Assembly: GCA_049999765.1 (NCBI GenBank) | Contig: JBNGIQ010009065.1 | Span: 116,932-171,053 of the forward strand | Length of the DNA: 54,122 bases | DNA from: Phaeoceros laevis | Taxonomy: Eukaryota > Anthocerotophyta > Anthocerotopsida > Notothyladales | Direction: 5' to 3' | Part shown: positions 31,109 through 40,954 of the stretch, piece after piece | Layout of the letters: each line of letters opens with the position of its first letter | How positions within the stretch are numbered: the stretch's first letter is position 1 | The notes under the pieces: generated by a model | Seen by the model: only the letters and a program-made list of their open reading frames with translations | Told to the model about the DNA's origin: nothing | Databases searched by the model: none | Program-made: the position numbers and the translations under genes

Positions 31109-34100
31109 TTAAGGCCTGCCCCCACAAAGACAAGTCCCATTCATGAATCGGTGGACACGGTGAGCATCCCTTACGATAATTTCTCTTTTTTCGATCCTTG
31201 ACATGACCTCGGTGGAACTGTGGCAGTCCCCGCACATGCGCAGATTCTTAGTGACCAGCAGAGGTGTCCCATCTGGAGTGTTCAAGAGACCATATGCCAG
31301 TGCTAGCTTCTCAGCATGTCCACAAAGTTCATCTTCCTTCTCTTTCTCAGACAGTCGTTTCAGCACCAACCCAGTTTGAGGCACGTGGCCACCTTCATTC
31401 CTCAACCGATTGTTTAGACTTCTTGCCTTGAAAGATATGTCTCCCCTTTCTTCACCTACAACAAATGTATGTACATGCCTGTCTACCTCAATGCCTGCCA
31501 CCGCAGGTTTCTTGCTAGCTCCAGCAGACTTCCTCAACCCCTCAATCATGTCTACGTCTGACCATCTACCGGCATATGCGTAGATGTTACCCATGAGCAC
31601 GTAAGCAGACGCATTCTGAGAATCTAATCTGATAAGCTTCTGGAAACACCGAGCTCCCCGCTCTACGTCGCCATGACTTTTACAGGCATTTAGCAAAGAT
31701 GTCAGTCCAATATGATCATTCTCAAAGGACAGCAACAGTTTCTCTGCCTCGTCTAAGCAGCCTGCCCGCCCGAGAAGATCAACCATACAATTCTGGTGTT
31801 CAATCGTAGGCATGATGTCGCATTCTTCCACCATGACCTTAAAAAACTGTCGGCCCTCCTGCACAAGGCCCTCATGACTGCACGCAGTGAGGAGGCAGGT
31901 GAAAGTAGTATCATCAGGCTGAACACCATCCCGCACCATCTCCTGGAAGCACTCTACTGCCTTGTAACCTTCATTGCTTTTGCCAAACCCATTTATCATG
32001 GCATTCCATGTCACTACATTCTTTGTTGGCAAACTGTCGAAAACCCTCCGAGCATCTGTAAGCCTACCACATTTTGCGTACATATCCACAAGGCAGCTTC
32101 CTAACAGAACCTCAACTTCCAGTCCTCTTTTCAGAATCTGGGCATGAAGCTGCTTGCCTTGCTGTAAAGCAGCTGCAGATGCACAGACCTTGAGGAGGCA
32201 AGCAAATGTAACCGTGTCAGCTACAATCACGCCTTCCTGTTCCATTCTTGCATAGAGAGCAAGAGCTTCCTGACCAAGTCCAAGCTCAGCACATCCAGTT
32301 ATCATTGCTGTCCACGTCACCACATCCCTTGTGGGCAAACTGTAAAAAACCCTGCGGGCATCTTCCAACCTGCCACACTTGGCATACATGTGGACTAGGC
32401 AGTTGGCCACCACTGTGTCAGCTTCCAGTCCTCTTTCCACTATCTGTAAATGGAGCTGCTTACCCTTTTGCAAATCAACAACACTAACACATGCCTTCAG
32501 CAGGCACGCAAATGTAACTGGGTCAGCCAGCATCATGCCTTCCTGCTCCATCACTGCATAGAGGGCGAGGGCTTCCTGACCGAGCCCATGCTCTGCATAT
32601 CCAGCTATCATGGTATTCCATGTCACCACATCCCTGGAGGTCAGACTGTCGAAAAGCCTACGTGCATCTTCCATTCTGCCGAATTTGGCATATCCAGCTA
32701 TCATAGTGTTGCACGTAACCACTTGCCTTGTGGCCAAGTCGTCAAACACCCTGCGTGCATCTTCCAACCTTCCACATTTCGCATACCCAGCTATCATGGC
32801 ATTCCATGTCACGACATCCCTCGTGGCCAAGCTGTCAAAAACGCTGCGTGCATCCTCCAACCTGCCACATTTCGCATACATGTCAATCAGACAAGTGCTC
32901 AGCACTACATCAGATTCCAATCTTCTTTCTAGAATCTGAGAGTGAAATTGCTTTCCCTTCTGTAAAGCTCCAACACTTGCGCATGCTTTCAATAAGCACA
33001 CAAATGTGACTGTGTTTGCTAGCACCACACCTTCCTTCTCCATCTGCTCGTAAAACGAAAGGGCTTCTTGACCCCGGTCATGGTCAGCATACCCAGTTAT
33101 CATGGCGTTCCATGTCACCACATCTCTTGTGACCAGACTGTCAAATATTGTGCGAGCTACCTCCAAACTGCCACATTTCGAATACATGTCCACCAGGCAG
33201 TTCCAGATAAACAAGTTTGGGTGGACGTCACTCTCCAACACATCAGCATGCACTTGCCTTCCTGATTCTATGTCTGCAGCTCGTGCACAAGCCTGAAGGG
33301 CTGCCACAAACACGTGACCGTCAGGTTTCACATTCGAACTTCGCATCTTCTGGTACAGTCTGATTGCCTGCTTGGGTTCCCCAAGTTTAGCATGAGCTGC
33401 AATGACGGCAGACCAAGAGAAGGCATCTGGCCTGGCCACCCTGGCGAAGACGTCCTTCACCTCTTGCAACCTGCCGTGTGAAGCATACATTCGTAGAATG
33501 TGATTGCATAAGAATGTGTCAGACTCATACCCAACTTCGACAGCAATTTCATGAACACGGCGACCAAGAACCAGGTCCCTCTGAGCCACGCAGCTCTTCA
33601 GGACAGTGTGCAAGAGGTACGTGGAAACACGCGATTCTGCCCGCACCAGACCGCCCAACGCCTGGACAGCTTCACCGAGCTGCCCCTTCTCACACAGCTT
33701 GGTCACAGCTTCCTCAGGTTTGTCACTCTCGTTCCCTGCAATCCTGCGAGTACCCGAGTTGGATGTGGTCGAATGACACTCTTGCTGCTTATCCAAAGCA
33801 GCCAGCCGTTCATCCACCCATGCAGGCTTCCAGAAGCTGTTCAACCACAGGACCTCCTTCGACTCCCTGTGCCTGAAGTCAGAAGAGCGGTAGCTTTTCT
33901 TATCGTACCGGAAATCGCACCAAAGTGTAGGATCCAGAAACAGGTGTCGCCACAAAAGGTCTTGTCGTGCTTCCTGTGAATTTGCAGCACCTGTGCAGTT
34001 TCCGTTCCAAGAAACTTCACAAGGCTCCAACTGTCCTAGACCGCCTAGGATGACTGGAAGGCCGCTGCCCCTTACAACATTGCTGTTCCCCGAAACCAGT

Positions 34101-34201
34101 TGCTGAAGCGCCAGGCTAGGCTGCTGCTCGCTTCCAGAACTTGGCGCAGGATGGGCCAGCAGAAGCGCACTACCTGCTGGCTGTAACGACGTGGCAGCCA
34201 T
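31109..34201 (-). CDS. PDF-motif / PLS-PPR / DYW:KP fusion protein, putative U-to-C RNA-editing factor
   Basis: A single exon of 1,030 residues. Residues 82-137 match the PDF motif of plant organellar single-strand-binding (OSB) proteins: LLWRHLFLDPTLWCDFRYDKK, SSDFRHRES, then EVLWLNSFWKPAWVDERL. PLS repeats cover about residues 165-860, including back-to-back short S-type repeats (VVTWNAMIAGYAKCGRLEDA, VVTCNTMIAGYAKFGRMEDA). After the E region comes KKPAVAGIEVD, the KP replacement of the PG box, then the deaminase-like domain with GHAEKLALAYG and CGDCH, ending CLCGGRP. KP box plus GRP terminus define the DYW:KP class, tied to U-to-C organelle editing. The N-terminus is Ala/Ser/Leu/Pro-rich with no acidic residue for about 20 positions, which fits an organelle transit peptide. 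The RNA target cannot be stated without a PPR-code calculation. Confidence 0.9.
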   Translation of the reverse strand: MAATSLQPAGSALLLAHPAPSSGSEQQPSLALQQLVSGNSNVVRGSGLPVILGGLGQLEPCEVSWNGNCTGAANSQEARQDLLWRHLFLDPTLWCDFRYDKKSYRSSDFRHRESKEVLWLNSFWKPAWVDERLAALDKQQECHSTTSNSGTRRIAGNESDKPEEAVTKLCEKGQLGEAVQALGGLVRAESRVSTYLLHTVLKSCVAQRDLVLGRRVHEIAVEVGYESDTFLCNHILRMYASHGRLQEVKDVFARVARPDAFSWSAVIAAHAKLGEPKQAIRLYQKMRSSNVKPDGHVFVAALQACARAADIESGRQVHADVLESDVHPNLFIWNCLVDMYSKCGSLEVARTIFDSLVTRDVVTWNAMITGYADHDRGQEALSFYEQMEKEGVVLANTVTFVCLLKACASVGALQKGKQFHSQILERRLESDVVLSTCLIDMYAKCGRLEDARSVFDSLATRDVVTWNAMIAGYAKCGRLEDARRVFDDLATRQVVTCNTMIAGYAKFGRMEDARRLFDSLTSRDVVTWNTMIAGYAEHGLGQEALALYAVMEQEGMMLADPVTFACLLKACVSVVDLQKGKQLHLQIVERGLEADTVVANCLVHMYAKCGRLEDARRVFYSLPTRDVVTWTAMITGCAELGLGQEALALYARMEQEGVIVADTVTFACLLKVCASAAALQQGKQLHAQILKRGLEVEVLLGSCLVDMYAKCGRLTDARRVFDSLPTKNVVTWNAMINGFGKSNEGYKAVECFQEMVRDGVQPDDTTFTCLLTACSHEGLVQEGRQFFKVMVEECDIMPTIEHQNCMVDLLGRAGCLDEAEKLLLSFENDHIGLTSLLNACKSHGDVERGARCFQKLIRLDSQNASAYVLMGNIYAYAGRWSDVDMIEGLRKSAGASKKPAVAGIEVDRHVHTFVVGEERGDISFKARSLNNRLRNEGGHVPQTGLVLKRLSEKEKEDELCGHAEKLALAYGLLNTPDGTPLLVTKNLRMCGDCHSSTEVMSRIEKREIIVRDAHRVHRFMNGTCLCGGRP

Positions 34202-34555
34202 GACTCATATGGGAGACTTGCTTGCTTTGCTTGGAGCAAGGCAACAAGAATGTGAAGGCAATGGACTTTGGGGACAATATCGGATAAAGGTACTGGCATC
34301 CTGGAACTTCCAAATTCCAACCATGGTTTCTTACGAAATATTATGACAATTGTGAGGATGGTCATTCGTCAGCTGCTTGGGAAAAAACAATGTCAGGAGT
34401 CAGGACCAAGTCGCGTTTTGGTAGGCCAATGTATATATATACCGTAGACTAAGTTACAGCTATACACATCGGTTTTTGATACCAGCGGTTTTGGACGCCA
34501 ACAGCTGGGGAGCTGGGGGGCATGCCCAAACCGTGGAGCTGGAGCGGCGTTTGAA
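34202..34555. promoter_or_regulatory. Head-to-head spacer between the PDF-PPR gene and its relic
   Basis: It holds the presumed promoter and 5' UTR of the minus-strand PDF-PPR gene. A short AT run (gtatatatatacc) lies at about 34430-34442. No gene. Confidence 0.35.
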
Positions 34556-35190
34556 TGTGCTTCTAAGGCAATGGATTCACACAAACCGCACATTCGTGCC
34601 CTGCAGTTGCTAGCAGCCAAGCTAAGCATACCGGACAATAGCAGTGCAGTAGAGCGGCAAGAGTTGTTGTGGAAGGAGGGACCCCACATTGTGGTGGGAC
34701 TGCTGGACGAACAATAAGAGCGCCCGCTCTCCCGACTTCAGGTGCAAGGAGTCCTGTGGCTGAACAAATTCTACAAGCCTGACTGGGTGGATGAGCAGCT
34801 GGCTGTCTTGGAGAGGCGGATTCTACGGCCTGCTCAGCCTACATCCAACCCCTTGTTGCACAATAATGCTGGCGCTAAACATGGAATGCCATGATAAATG
34901 GGTATGCTGAGCATGGGCTTGGTCCCCTGACGCTTGCATTGTACGCAAAGATGCAGCAGGAAGGCCTGACTTTAGCAGACAGTGCTACGTTTACTTGCCT
35001 CCTGAAGGCTTGTACAAGTGCTGGTGCTCTACAACAGGGCAGGCAGCTGCATTTAGAGATTCTGGAAAGAGGACTGCTTGAAGGTAACATAGAACTGGGC
35101 ACTTGTCTCGTAAGTATGTATGCAAAATGTGGTCAGTGTGCCCGAACTAAAGACCATACAAGACCTACACCTGAGCTGTGCCTGCAGTGA
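34556..35190 (+). pseudogene. Truncated paralog of the PDF-PPR gene (deletion-fused relic)
   Basis: Three parts of a PDF-PPR gene are recognisable. Around 34660-34755 the PDF motif reads LWWDC...NNKSARSPDFRCKE after a frameshift, with an exact PDF triplet. At 34752-34830 the frame changes to VLWLNKFYKPDWVDEQLAVLE. After a short spacer the sequence jumps to an internal PPR repeat (AMINGYAEHGLG, YAKMQQEGLTLADSATFTC, GRQLHLEILERG, LVSMYAKCGQ) and stops at 35188-35190. The DNA between the N-terminal region and a middle repeat has been deleted, and everything downstream of one triplet is lost. Its end overlaps the 3' end of the PDH gene on the other strand. Confidence 0.85.
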
Positions 35191-36676
35191 ATCCGGGCTC
35201 CTCGCATCTGTACTTGCCATTAGGGCCGATGCCAAATCCCTTGGGATCCGCAAACACATTCTCTAACAGTTGACTTCGGACCGGAAGAGGGCTCGAATCT
35301 GCAAACTCGACTGCCTCTTCTATCAACTCCTCAACTTTCTTATCGATGCTTTTCAGTTCCTGCTCGGTAGCCAGGTTGTTGCTGAGAAGGTACTTTTTCA
35401 GAGCCACAATTGGATCCCGTGCTGCGTAATGTGCCTTTTCAGCTGCAAACAACACGTCCGAAGAATAGAGGTATTAGATTTTCCACTGCCCAGTCTTAAA
35501 TCAGAGAATAGACAGAGCTTATTCAGAAGGGAACGGGTGCACATACCAGGGTCCCGAAGTTCATCAGGATCAGCAAGCGAGTGTCCTCTGAACCGGTAGG
35601 TTTCACATTCGATGAGAGTGGGGCCTTCACCCCTCCGAGCCCGGGCAACGGCCTCCTTGGCAACCTCCCTCACCTTCAGCACATCCATGCCATCGACATG
35701 GTACCCGGGCATCCCAAAAGCGGGCCCCTTCTTCCAGATTTCAGGGTCAGAGGTGGCCCGCAGGTGCGACATCCCGATGGCCCAAAGATTGTTCTCCACC
35801 ACAAAAATGATGGGCAGCTTCCATAGCGCAGCCATGTTGAGGCACTCGAAGAACTGCCCGTTGTTGCATGTTCCGTCCCCGAAGAAGGCCATGGTGACGG
35901 CGTCAGCCTTCTCATCCTTCAGCACCTCGCGCTTGTACACGGTGGTGAAGGCAGCGCCAGTGGCAACCGGAATGCCCTCCCCGATGAATGCAAACCCTCC
36001 CAGCAGGCCGTGCTCTGCCGAGAACATGTGCATGGAGCCTCCCTGGCCCCGGCAACAGCCTGTGCTCTTCCCGAAAAGCTCGGCCATCACCAAACGAGCC
36101 GGGACACCCTTGCTCAGAGCATGGACGTGGTCCCTGTACGTGCTGGTCACGAAGTCCGTCTTTTTCAGCAGCTTGATGCAGCCAGTGGACACAGCCTCTT
36201 GCCCGTTGTACAGGTGCACAAATCCGAACATCTTTCCCCTGTAATACATCTGCGCACACATGTCCTCGAACGTCCTTCCCAGCACCATGTCCTCGTACAA
36301 AATCAGCCCTTCCTCCCTTGTCACCAGCTACAAAACATACAGCAACAAGTGTGTCAGCCACAGCAACTCCAACAGAGGGAACATCTCGGGTCCTCAGAGC
36401 TTTTCCACAGCGACAAGCACTCACAAGGTCCGGCTCAGCTGCAGTTTTGTCCAGAACCAGCTCCGAGGCAGTGGCCACTGCTTTGCCTGAGAGACTCATC
36501 TGCAAGCCCCCGACACTCGCCACACCGGCGTTGGAGGCCTTCAGATTGCATCCTAGGAAGGCAGACTTCAGAGGAGCGGCTCGGAGTTGAGCGATGTCCG
36601 CATTGCCCTGGGAGGTGGAAGAGCTCGAAAGGATGGAGGGAGCCAGAGCTGCTCGGGAGGTCATGGACGCAGCCAT
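35165..36676 (-). CDS. PDH-E1 ALPHA: Pyruvate dehydrogenase E1 component subunit alpha, plastid
   Basis: This is the thiamine-diphosphate-dependent subunit of the plastid pyruvate dehydrogenase complex; it decarboxylates pyruvate to make acetyl-CoA for fatty-acid synthesis. Three exons, 36676-36425, 36327-35547 and 35442-35165, all GT-AG, close in phase to 436 residues. Residues 1 to about 75 are a Ser/Ala-rich transit peptide ([14 protein letters not shown]). Then come [42 protein letters not shown], the ThDP/Mg motif [17 protein letters not shown] with partner Asn in VVENN, and [16 protein letters not shown]. The C-terminus [20 protein letters not shown] and TAGTAQV is diagnostic for the plastid rather than mitochondrial form, as is the divergent loop that lacks the regulatory phospho-serine context. 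Sequence is highly conserved and intact. Confidence 0.96.
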
Positions 36677-37420
36677 CGTAACACCACAGCACAGTGCGCG
36701 GGGAGGAGGAGAATCGTCCTGCAAACCTCCCCGGCGGCTTTACATAGGGCTGGCAGAGCACTGAGCCACAACAACCATAGCCAGCACCACAGCCAGTGGT
36801 ACCGTGCCGGCCACCCGGCGGGGAAGTTGGGGAAGCTGCTGCTGTAGTCTTAGCACGATGTCCTGTGCCGACCACCTGTCTCAGCCCGACCAGCTCGTTT
36901 GCAAACGATGCATGCATGGTTTCCGCTTTGAATCCCGCGCCTCCGGGATTGGATTCAACCACCCTCCGGTAAGGGCAAGTGCTGTTCAGAGTAAGTTCAG
37001 ACCGCAAGCACATAACGAACTTCCACAAGCAGTTCCAGCTCACCTAAACACGAACTGATTCAACTGATGAATCTCTTTTCCCTGCCAGATGGGCTCGGTC
37101 AACTAAGATCGCAAAACGGATGAAGGCACTGGGGCGTGAGGATAGTATAGTAGTATATAGCCTGGTCGCCTGGTCCCGGCATAATCTTCCACCATGGCAC
37201 CACACGTTGTACAAAGAAACACGAAAATGGGGTCGTCCACAGGTTACACTTGTCTTCCCTGCAGGCTACAGGAAGAGCACAAAAGCTCTCCGATGGCGCA
37301 ATGTCCTGGGAGCCTCCAAGAATTGGCTTTCCCACGGGTTTTAGCGACCTATTGGGTGCATACCACGTCCTTCACATCACTGGACTGTTATGATGGTCCG
37401 GTTTGTGCTGGTGGATTACG
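36677..37420. promoter_or_regulatory. Divergent region between PDH E1-alpha and the PPR gene
   Basis: It holds the 5' flanks of PDH (−) and the PPR gene (+). Open frames in it are short and unsupported. No repeat or regulatory motif identified. Confidence 0.35.
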
Positions 37421-40400
37421 ATGGCCTTGAACCTCACCGGACTGGCGGGAAGTTCTCGCCATGCCGAAATCAAAACTGGAAATGCAAGGTTGCCTCAGCA
37501 GGAGCATGTCTCCTGGGCTGCAAGCATATCCCAGCTTACAAAGTGTGGGCAAGGTAAGCAGGCACTCAAGGTCTATGAGGACCTGCGAGAACGTGGGGTG
37601 AAGCCAAATTCTTACATCTTTGTTGCTGCTATAAAAGCATGCAGGAGCTTACTTGACCTGGAAGCTGGTAAGCAGATTCACTCCCATGTGGTGGAAAGTG
37701 GGTTTCAGCTGGATGCCTTCGTGGGAACCACGTTGGTGGATCTTTATGTGAAATGTGGGAGCCTGGTGGATGCAAGGAGGGTGTTTGAACACATTCCACA
37801 GCGTGATGTGGTTTGCTGGAATGCCATGATCTTGGGTTATGCACAGATGAAAGAGGGTGAGCTGGCTTTGCAGCTGTACGAACGGATGCAAAGGGAAGAT
37901 GTGGTACCCAATGACCGGACATTCGTTGCTGCACTGAAGGCTTGCAGTAGCTTGGCATCATTGGACGAGGGAACTGATGCCAGTCGGAAAAAAAACTGTC
38001 TGGAGCATGTCAGAGCTATCCACTCACACATCGTGAGGACTGGATCCGAATTGGCTGTATTTGTGGGGACCATGCTAGTGGATGTTTATGGTAAATGTGG
38101 CAGCCTGGTGGATGCCAGGAATGCCTTCGACAACATGCCTCATCGTGATGTGGTTTCCTGGAACGCATTGATCTCGGCTTATGCCCAAGTGCAAAAGGGT
38201 GCAGAGGCTTTGGAATTGTACGCACAGATGCAAAAGGAAGGTCTGGTACCTGATGATCGAACATTTGTTGTTGCACTCAAGGCTTGTACCAGCCTGTTAT
38301 CTGTCAGAGAAGGGAACAAGGCTGATGGGATACTGGTCAAGAAACAGTGCTTGGAGCAAGTCCGAGCACTCCACTCGGATTTGGTAAAGGGTGGGTTTCA
38401 GTCGGATGTTTTTGTTGGAAACGTGCTCGTGGATGTTTATGCAAGATGTGGGAGCCTGATGGATGCTAGGCATGTTTTTGAGAACATGCCTCGCCGTGAC
38501 ATTGTTTCCTGGACTGCCATAATTTTGGCATATGCTCAAACGGATGGCGGTGCAGAGGCTTTGCAACTTTATGCACGTATGCGAAGTGAAGGAGTGGTTC
38601 CTAGTGACCGAACATTTGTTGGTGCACTGAAAGCCTGCTCTGCGTTGGCAGCGCTGGAAGACGGGGATAAGGTTGATGGGTTACTTGTTAAGAGAAGATG
38701 CCTGGAGCAAGTAAGAGCCATCCACTCGCATGTGGTGGCAAGTAGGTATGAGCTGCACGTTTTTGTTGGAACCATGTTGGTGGATGTGTATGCTAAGTGT
38801 GGGAGCTTGGTTGATGCTAGGCATCTCTTCGAAAGGATGCCTCGCCGAGATGTTGTCTCATGGAACACCATGATTTTGGGGTATGCCCAGATGGAACAGG
38901 GTAAAGAGGCTTTAAAATTGTATGCACGGATGCAGCAGGAAGGGGTGTCACCTGATAATGGAACATTTGTAAGTGCACTAAAGGCTTGTGGTAAGCTTGC
39001 TGCAGTGGACGAGGGAAGCACACGTCATGGGGAAAGTGCAGACAGTCAGTGGCTGGAGCAAGTCAGAGCCCTTCACTTGAAAATAATGAGCAAAGGGTCC
39101 GAGTTAGATGTAACTGTGGGGAGCATGCTTGTGGATGTGTATGCAAAATGCGGAAGCCTGGTGGATGCTCGGCATGTCTTTGAGATGATGCCTGATCGCA
39201 ATGTGGTTTCCTGGAATGCTATGATCATAGGGTACGCACAGATGGAGCAGGGTGAAGAAGCTGTGGAGTTGTATACAAGGATGCAAAGGGAAGGTGTGAT
39301 ACCAGATGACAGAACATTTGTCAGTGCTCTCAAAGCTTGCAGCAGCCTTACAACGTTGAAAGAGGGCAACCGAGCTGATGAGATTCTTGTGAAAAGTCGG
39401 TGCTTGGAGCTAGTGCAGTCCATCCACTCAGATGCGGTGAAGAGGGGATATGAGTTGGACGTGTTTGTGGGGACTATGCTGGTGGATGGCCATGCGAAGT
39501 GTGGGAACCTGGCGGATGCTAGGTGTGTTTTTGAAAGGATGCCACATCGTGATATTATTTCCTGGAATGCTATGATCTCAGGATATGCCGTGATGGAAGA
39601 AGGTGAAGTGGCTCTAGACTTGTATGCTCGTATGCAGCAGGAAGGTTTAGTACCAAACGACCGGACATTTGTTGGTGCACTGAAGGCGTGTGGTGTTGTG
39701 TCAGGGCTGGATAGGGGAAAACAAATTCATGCTCAAATTTCCAAAAGTGGACATTACGCCAATGATGCATTTGTTGTAAGTAGTCTTATTGACATGTACA
39801 GTAAATGTGGGTGCATGGTTGACGCACTGAAGGTATTTGAATCTGTGCCCTCAAGAGACGTTGTGATTTGGAATGCATTGGTTGCAGGATATGCCCGCAA
39901 AGGTGACAGTGAGATTGCTTTTAGTTTGTTTGAGAGGATGGAGGAGGAGGGTGTACGGCCGGATGGCATGATATTTCTCAGTCTTATGGTTGCATGCAGT
40001 CATGAGGGGCTAGTGGACAAGGGCCAGAAGTATTTTGGGGCCATGGGCACGGACTATGGTATTTCTCCAACCATTGACCACTATACCTGCATGATTGATC
40101 TTCTTGGCCGAGCAGGCCAGCTGGACAAGGCCATAGGAATGGCAAGAACGATGCCCTTTCAGCCTGATGGTGCAGTTTGGCAGACTGTGTTGGCTGCTTG
40201 TCAGAAGTGGAGTAATATAGAGATTGGAAGGGAAGCATTTGAATGTGCAGTGAGGTTGGATAGAGACGATGCTGCAGCATATGTCTTGATGTCAAATATT
40301 TATGCCTCTGCTCAGATGTGGGAGGAAGCGGAAAAGATGCAGGTGCACAGGTTGGGAACAGGAGCCGTGAAGCAACCTGGACAGAGCTGGTGGACTGATA

Positions 40401-40780
40401 CAAGTGGAGCTGTGCATACATTTGGGGTCGGAGATCAAGAACTTTCTGGAAGCCGACGCATTTACAAAAGGTTGCGAGATATCCACGACAAATTGAAGGA
40501 AGTAGACTGTGGGTCCCTGTTATGCGAAGGGGTGGAAGTAGAGCCAGCTAATATGACGTTGGTTGTGGGAGAGTCCGTGGAGGCAGAGGCACTCCTAGAG
40601 AAACACTCAAGCAAACGCTCGAAGTTCCCAACATGTGGAAGCGCCTCCCTTCAAACTGGGAATCTACCAGCAAATGAAGGTGGACAATACCGCCACTACG
40701 ACTTTGAACTTGTGCTTTTTAGTTGCTTTCATCCATGTAGGCAAAAAGGAGCTAGGACACAAGTGCTGGGGTGCTTGTAA
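37421..40780 (+). CDS. Large PLS-class PPR protein lacking a DYW domain (seven triplets)
   Basis: An intronless frame of 1,119 residues from the ATG at 37421 (MALNLTGLAG); the in-frame codon at 37403 is only TTG. Seven PLS triplets follow, each with a segment such as VFVGTMLVDVYAKCGSLVDA, then DVVSWNAMILGYAQM, then RTFVGALKACSSL. Between the last of these and the next IHS helix, five internal junctions carry an extra stretch of about 14 residues ending CLEQVR or similar. After YGISPTIDHYTCMIDLLGRA come the E and E+ regions with a PG box (KQPGQSWWTD), to about residue 1,030. The remaining 90 residues do not resemble DYW: no HxE and no CxxCH. The protein therefore binds organelle RNA but would need a partner deaminase, or it acts in another RNA step. 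Organelle targeting is expected. Confidence 0.88.
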   Translation: MALNLTGLAGSSRHAEIKTGNARLPQQEHVSWAASISQLTKCGQGKQALKVYEDLRERGVKPNSYIFVAAIKACRSLLDLEAGKQIHSHVVESGFQLDAFVGTTLVDLYVKCGSLVDARRVFEHIPQRDVVCWNAMILGYAQMKEGELALQLYERMQREDVVPNDRTFVAALKACSSLASLDEGTDASRKKNCLEHVRAIHSHIVRTGSELAVFVGTMLVDVYGKCGSLVDARNAFDNMPHRDVVSWNALISAYAQVQKGAEALELYAQMQKEGLVPDDRTFVVALKACTSLLSVREGNKADGILVKKQCLEQVRALHSDLVKGGFQSDVFVGNVLVDVYARCGSLMDARHVFENMPRRDIVSWTAIILAYAQTDGGAEALQLYARMRSEGVVPSDRTFVGALKACSALAALEDGDKVDGLLVKRRCLEQVRAIHSHVVASRYELHVFVGTMLVDVYAKCGSLVDARHLFERMPRRDVVSWNTMILGYAQMEQGKEALKLYARMQQEGVSPDNGTFVSALKACGKLAAVDEGSTRHGESADSQWLEQVRALHLKIMSKGSELDVTVGSMLVDVYAKCGSLVDARHVFEMMPDRNVVSWNAMIIGYAQMEQGEEAVELYTRMQREGVIPDDRTFVSALKACSSLTTLKEGNRADEILVKSRCLELVQSIHSDAVKRGYELDVFVGTMLVDGHAKCGNLADARCVFERMPHRDIISWNAMISGYAVMEEGEVALDLYARMQQEGLVPNDRTFVGALKACGVVSGLDRGKQIHAQISKSGHYANDAFVVSSLIDMYSKCGCMVDALKVFESVPSRDVVIWNALVAGYARKGDSEIAFSLFERMEEEGVRPDGMIFLSLMVACSHEGLVDKGQKYFGAMGTDYGISPTIDHYTCMIDLLGRAGQLDKAIGMARTMPFQPDGAVWQTVLAACQKWSNIEIGREAFECAVRLDRDDAAAYVLMSNIYASAQMWEEAEKMQVHRLGTGAVKQPGQSWWTDTSGAVHTFGVGDQELSGSRRIYKRLRDIHDKLKEVDCGSLLCEGVEVEPANMTLVVGESVEAEALLEKHSSKRSKFPTCGSASLQTGNLPANEGGQYRHYDFELVLFSCFHPCRQKGARTQVLGCL

Positions 40781-40954
40781 CTGTTTCAAGCTGTCATGGT
40801 TACTGGCCGCAGCCTATGAAGGGTCTTCAAGCAACGTTTACTCTTGAGAACTGCACGGTTGCATTGCTTCTGTGGTGGGCAGGTCTCTGCCTGTGAGTGC
40901 TTTGTTTCTTTAAATGGTCGTTGTAGTGTTCTGCCTCACCTTACCGTCTGCTTA

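Noticed and set aside
35912-36724. 270-codon frame starting upstream of PDH E1-alpha
   Set aside because: It reads the true transit-peptide exon, then continues through the intron into the wrong frame; the PDH splice model explains it.
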